Assembly: GCA_002169865.1 (NCBI GenBank)
Contig: NHIC01000009.1
Span: 12,176 to 18,945 of the forward strand
DNA length: 6,770 nt
DNA from: Flavobacteriaceae bacterium TMED179
GTDB lineage: Bacteria > Bacteroidota > Bacteroidia > Flavobacteriales > Flavobacteriaceae
Direction: 5' to 3'
Shown: in pieces, positions 6,382 through 6,770 of the stretch
How the letters are laid out: each line of letters starts with the position of its first letter
Position numbering within the stretch: position 1 is the first letter of the stretch
Notes under the pieces: model-generated
Seen by the model: only the letters and a program-made list of their open reading frames with translations
Database searches by the model: none
What the model was told of the DNA's origin: nothing
Translations under genes and position numbers: made by a program

Positions 6382-6770
6382 ATGAAATTTAAAAATGCCC
6401 TAAAACAATATTTAGAAACTTTTTTGTCTCAAAAATTTAATAATCCATTTGAGGCGCGTATTGCTTCTGCAAAACTTTGCAAGGATTTATTTAATCTCAA
6501 GAACTTTGACCTTAGAGGTACAGAGAATCTTCCTTCTAAACCTGGAGTTGTATTTATTTATAACCATATTTCCAATAACGAAAATTATACCTTTAAAGAC
6601 AACTTTCAAATTACATTAGACAGTCATTTCATAAGTAGTATAATCTCCTACAATTACTACGGTACACCTGGAATTCGTGTCATTCGATATTCTCTGCCGT
6701 CTGAAAAAATACACAATGATTACTACAATAAATTTGATTACATACGCGTCTATTCAAAGGATTATATTCC
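6382..6770 (+). CDS. acyltransferase-like protein (PlsC/LPLAT type), cut by the right edge
   Basis: An open frame from ATG at 6382 runs to the end of the window without a stop: 129 complete codons plus two bases. There is no signal peptide. An amphipathic N-terminal helix region (1-40) leads to FDLRGTENLPSKPGVVFIYNH (42-62). This is the usual approach to block I of the PlsC-type glycerolipid acyltransferases: a strand, then a -G-ENLP- turn, a hydrophobic strand and NH. The catalytic motif is then NHISNNE (61-67), an HX4E in place of the family's HX4D, with H62 as the presumed catalytic histidine. YGTPGIRVIR (93-102) may be block II (usually G-x-x-F/I-x-R). Such enzymes transfer acyl chains to glycerol phosphate, lysophospholipids or sugars at the inner face of the membrane. 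The family assignment rests on these motifs only, and the substrate is unknown. It probably forms an operon with otsAB. Confidence 0.6.
   Translation, partial: MKFKNALKQYLETFLSQKFNNPFEARIASAKLCKDLFNLKNFDLRGTENLPSKPGVVFIYNHISNNENYTFKDNFQITLDSHFISSIISYNYYGTPGIRVIRYSLPSEKIHNDYYNKFDYIRVYSKDYI

Overview
The window looks like chromosomal DNA from a member of the Bacteroidota, most likely the class Flavobacteriia. The DNA is very AT-rich. Most start codons lack a Shine-Dalgarno sequence. A TAnnTTTG-type -7 promoter box precedes the best-defined operon. The exported proteins have short signal peptides ending in AQ, and trehalose-6-phosphate synthase and phosphatase are fused into one polypeptide. No mobile element, phage gene, CRISPR array, rRNA or tRNA was seen.

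Left part (1-2013): three small genes of unknown or general function. A secreted, probably outer-membrane beta-barrel protein (118-900, +) converges on a small exported protein (1416-940, -) that begins with TTG. A START-like/SRPBCC (AHSA1-type) protein (1579-2013, +) diverges from the latter. The 162-bp gap between the last two (1417-1578) is unusually full of perfect inverted repeats.

Right part (2075-6770): a trehalose module. A cytoplasmic GH15 enzyme (3859-2075, -), glucoamylase- or trehalase-like with both catalytic glutamates recognisable, is divergent from a bifunctional OtsA-OtsB fusion (4111-6354, +). They share a 251-bp intergenic region that holds a perfect 19-bp dyad and an exact -7 box for otsAB. 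After 27 bp, otsAB is followed by a gene (6382 to the right edge) that looks like a diverged PlsC-type acyltransferase with HX4E in place of the usual HX4D. It is the only gene here with a clear Shine-Dalgarno.

How they may work together: the fusion would make trehalose from UDP-glucose and glucose-6-phosphate through trehalose-6-phosphate. The GH15 enzyme could hydrolyse trehalose (or alpha-glucans) back to glucose, which is a synthesis/turnover pair typical of osmotic and desiccation protection. The acyltransferase-like gene may simply be co-transcribed, or may point to a lipid or glycolipid role. Nothing in the window clearly amounts to a new biological system. The most unusual items are the HX4E acyltransferase-like gene coupled to otsAB and the dyad-rich intergenic regions.
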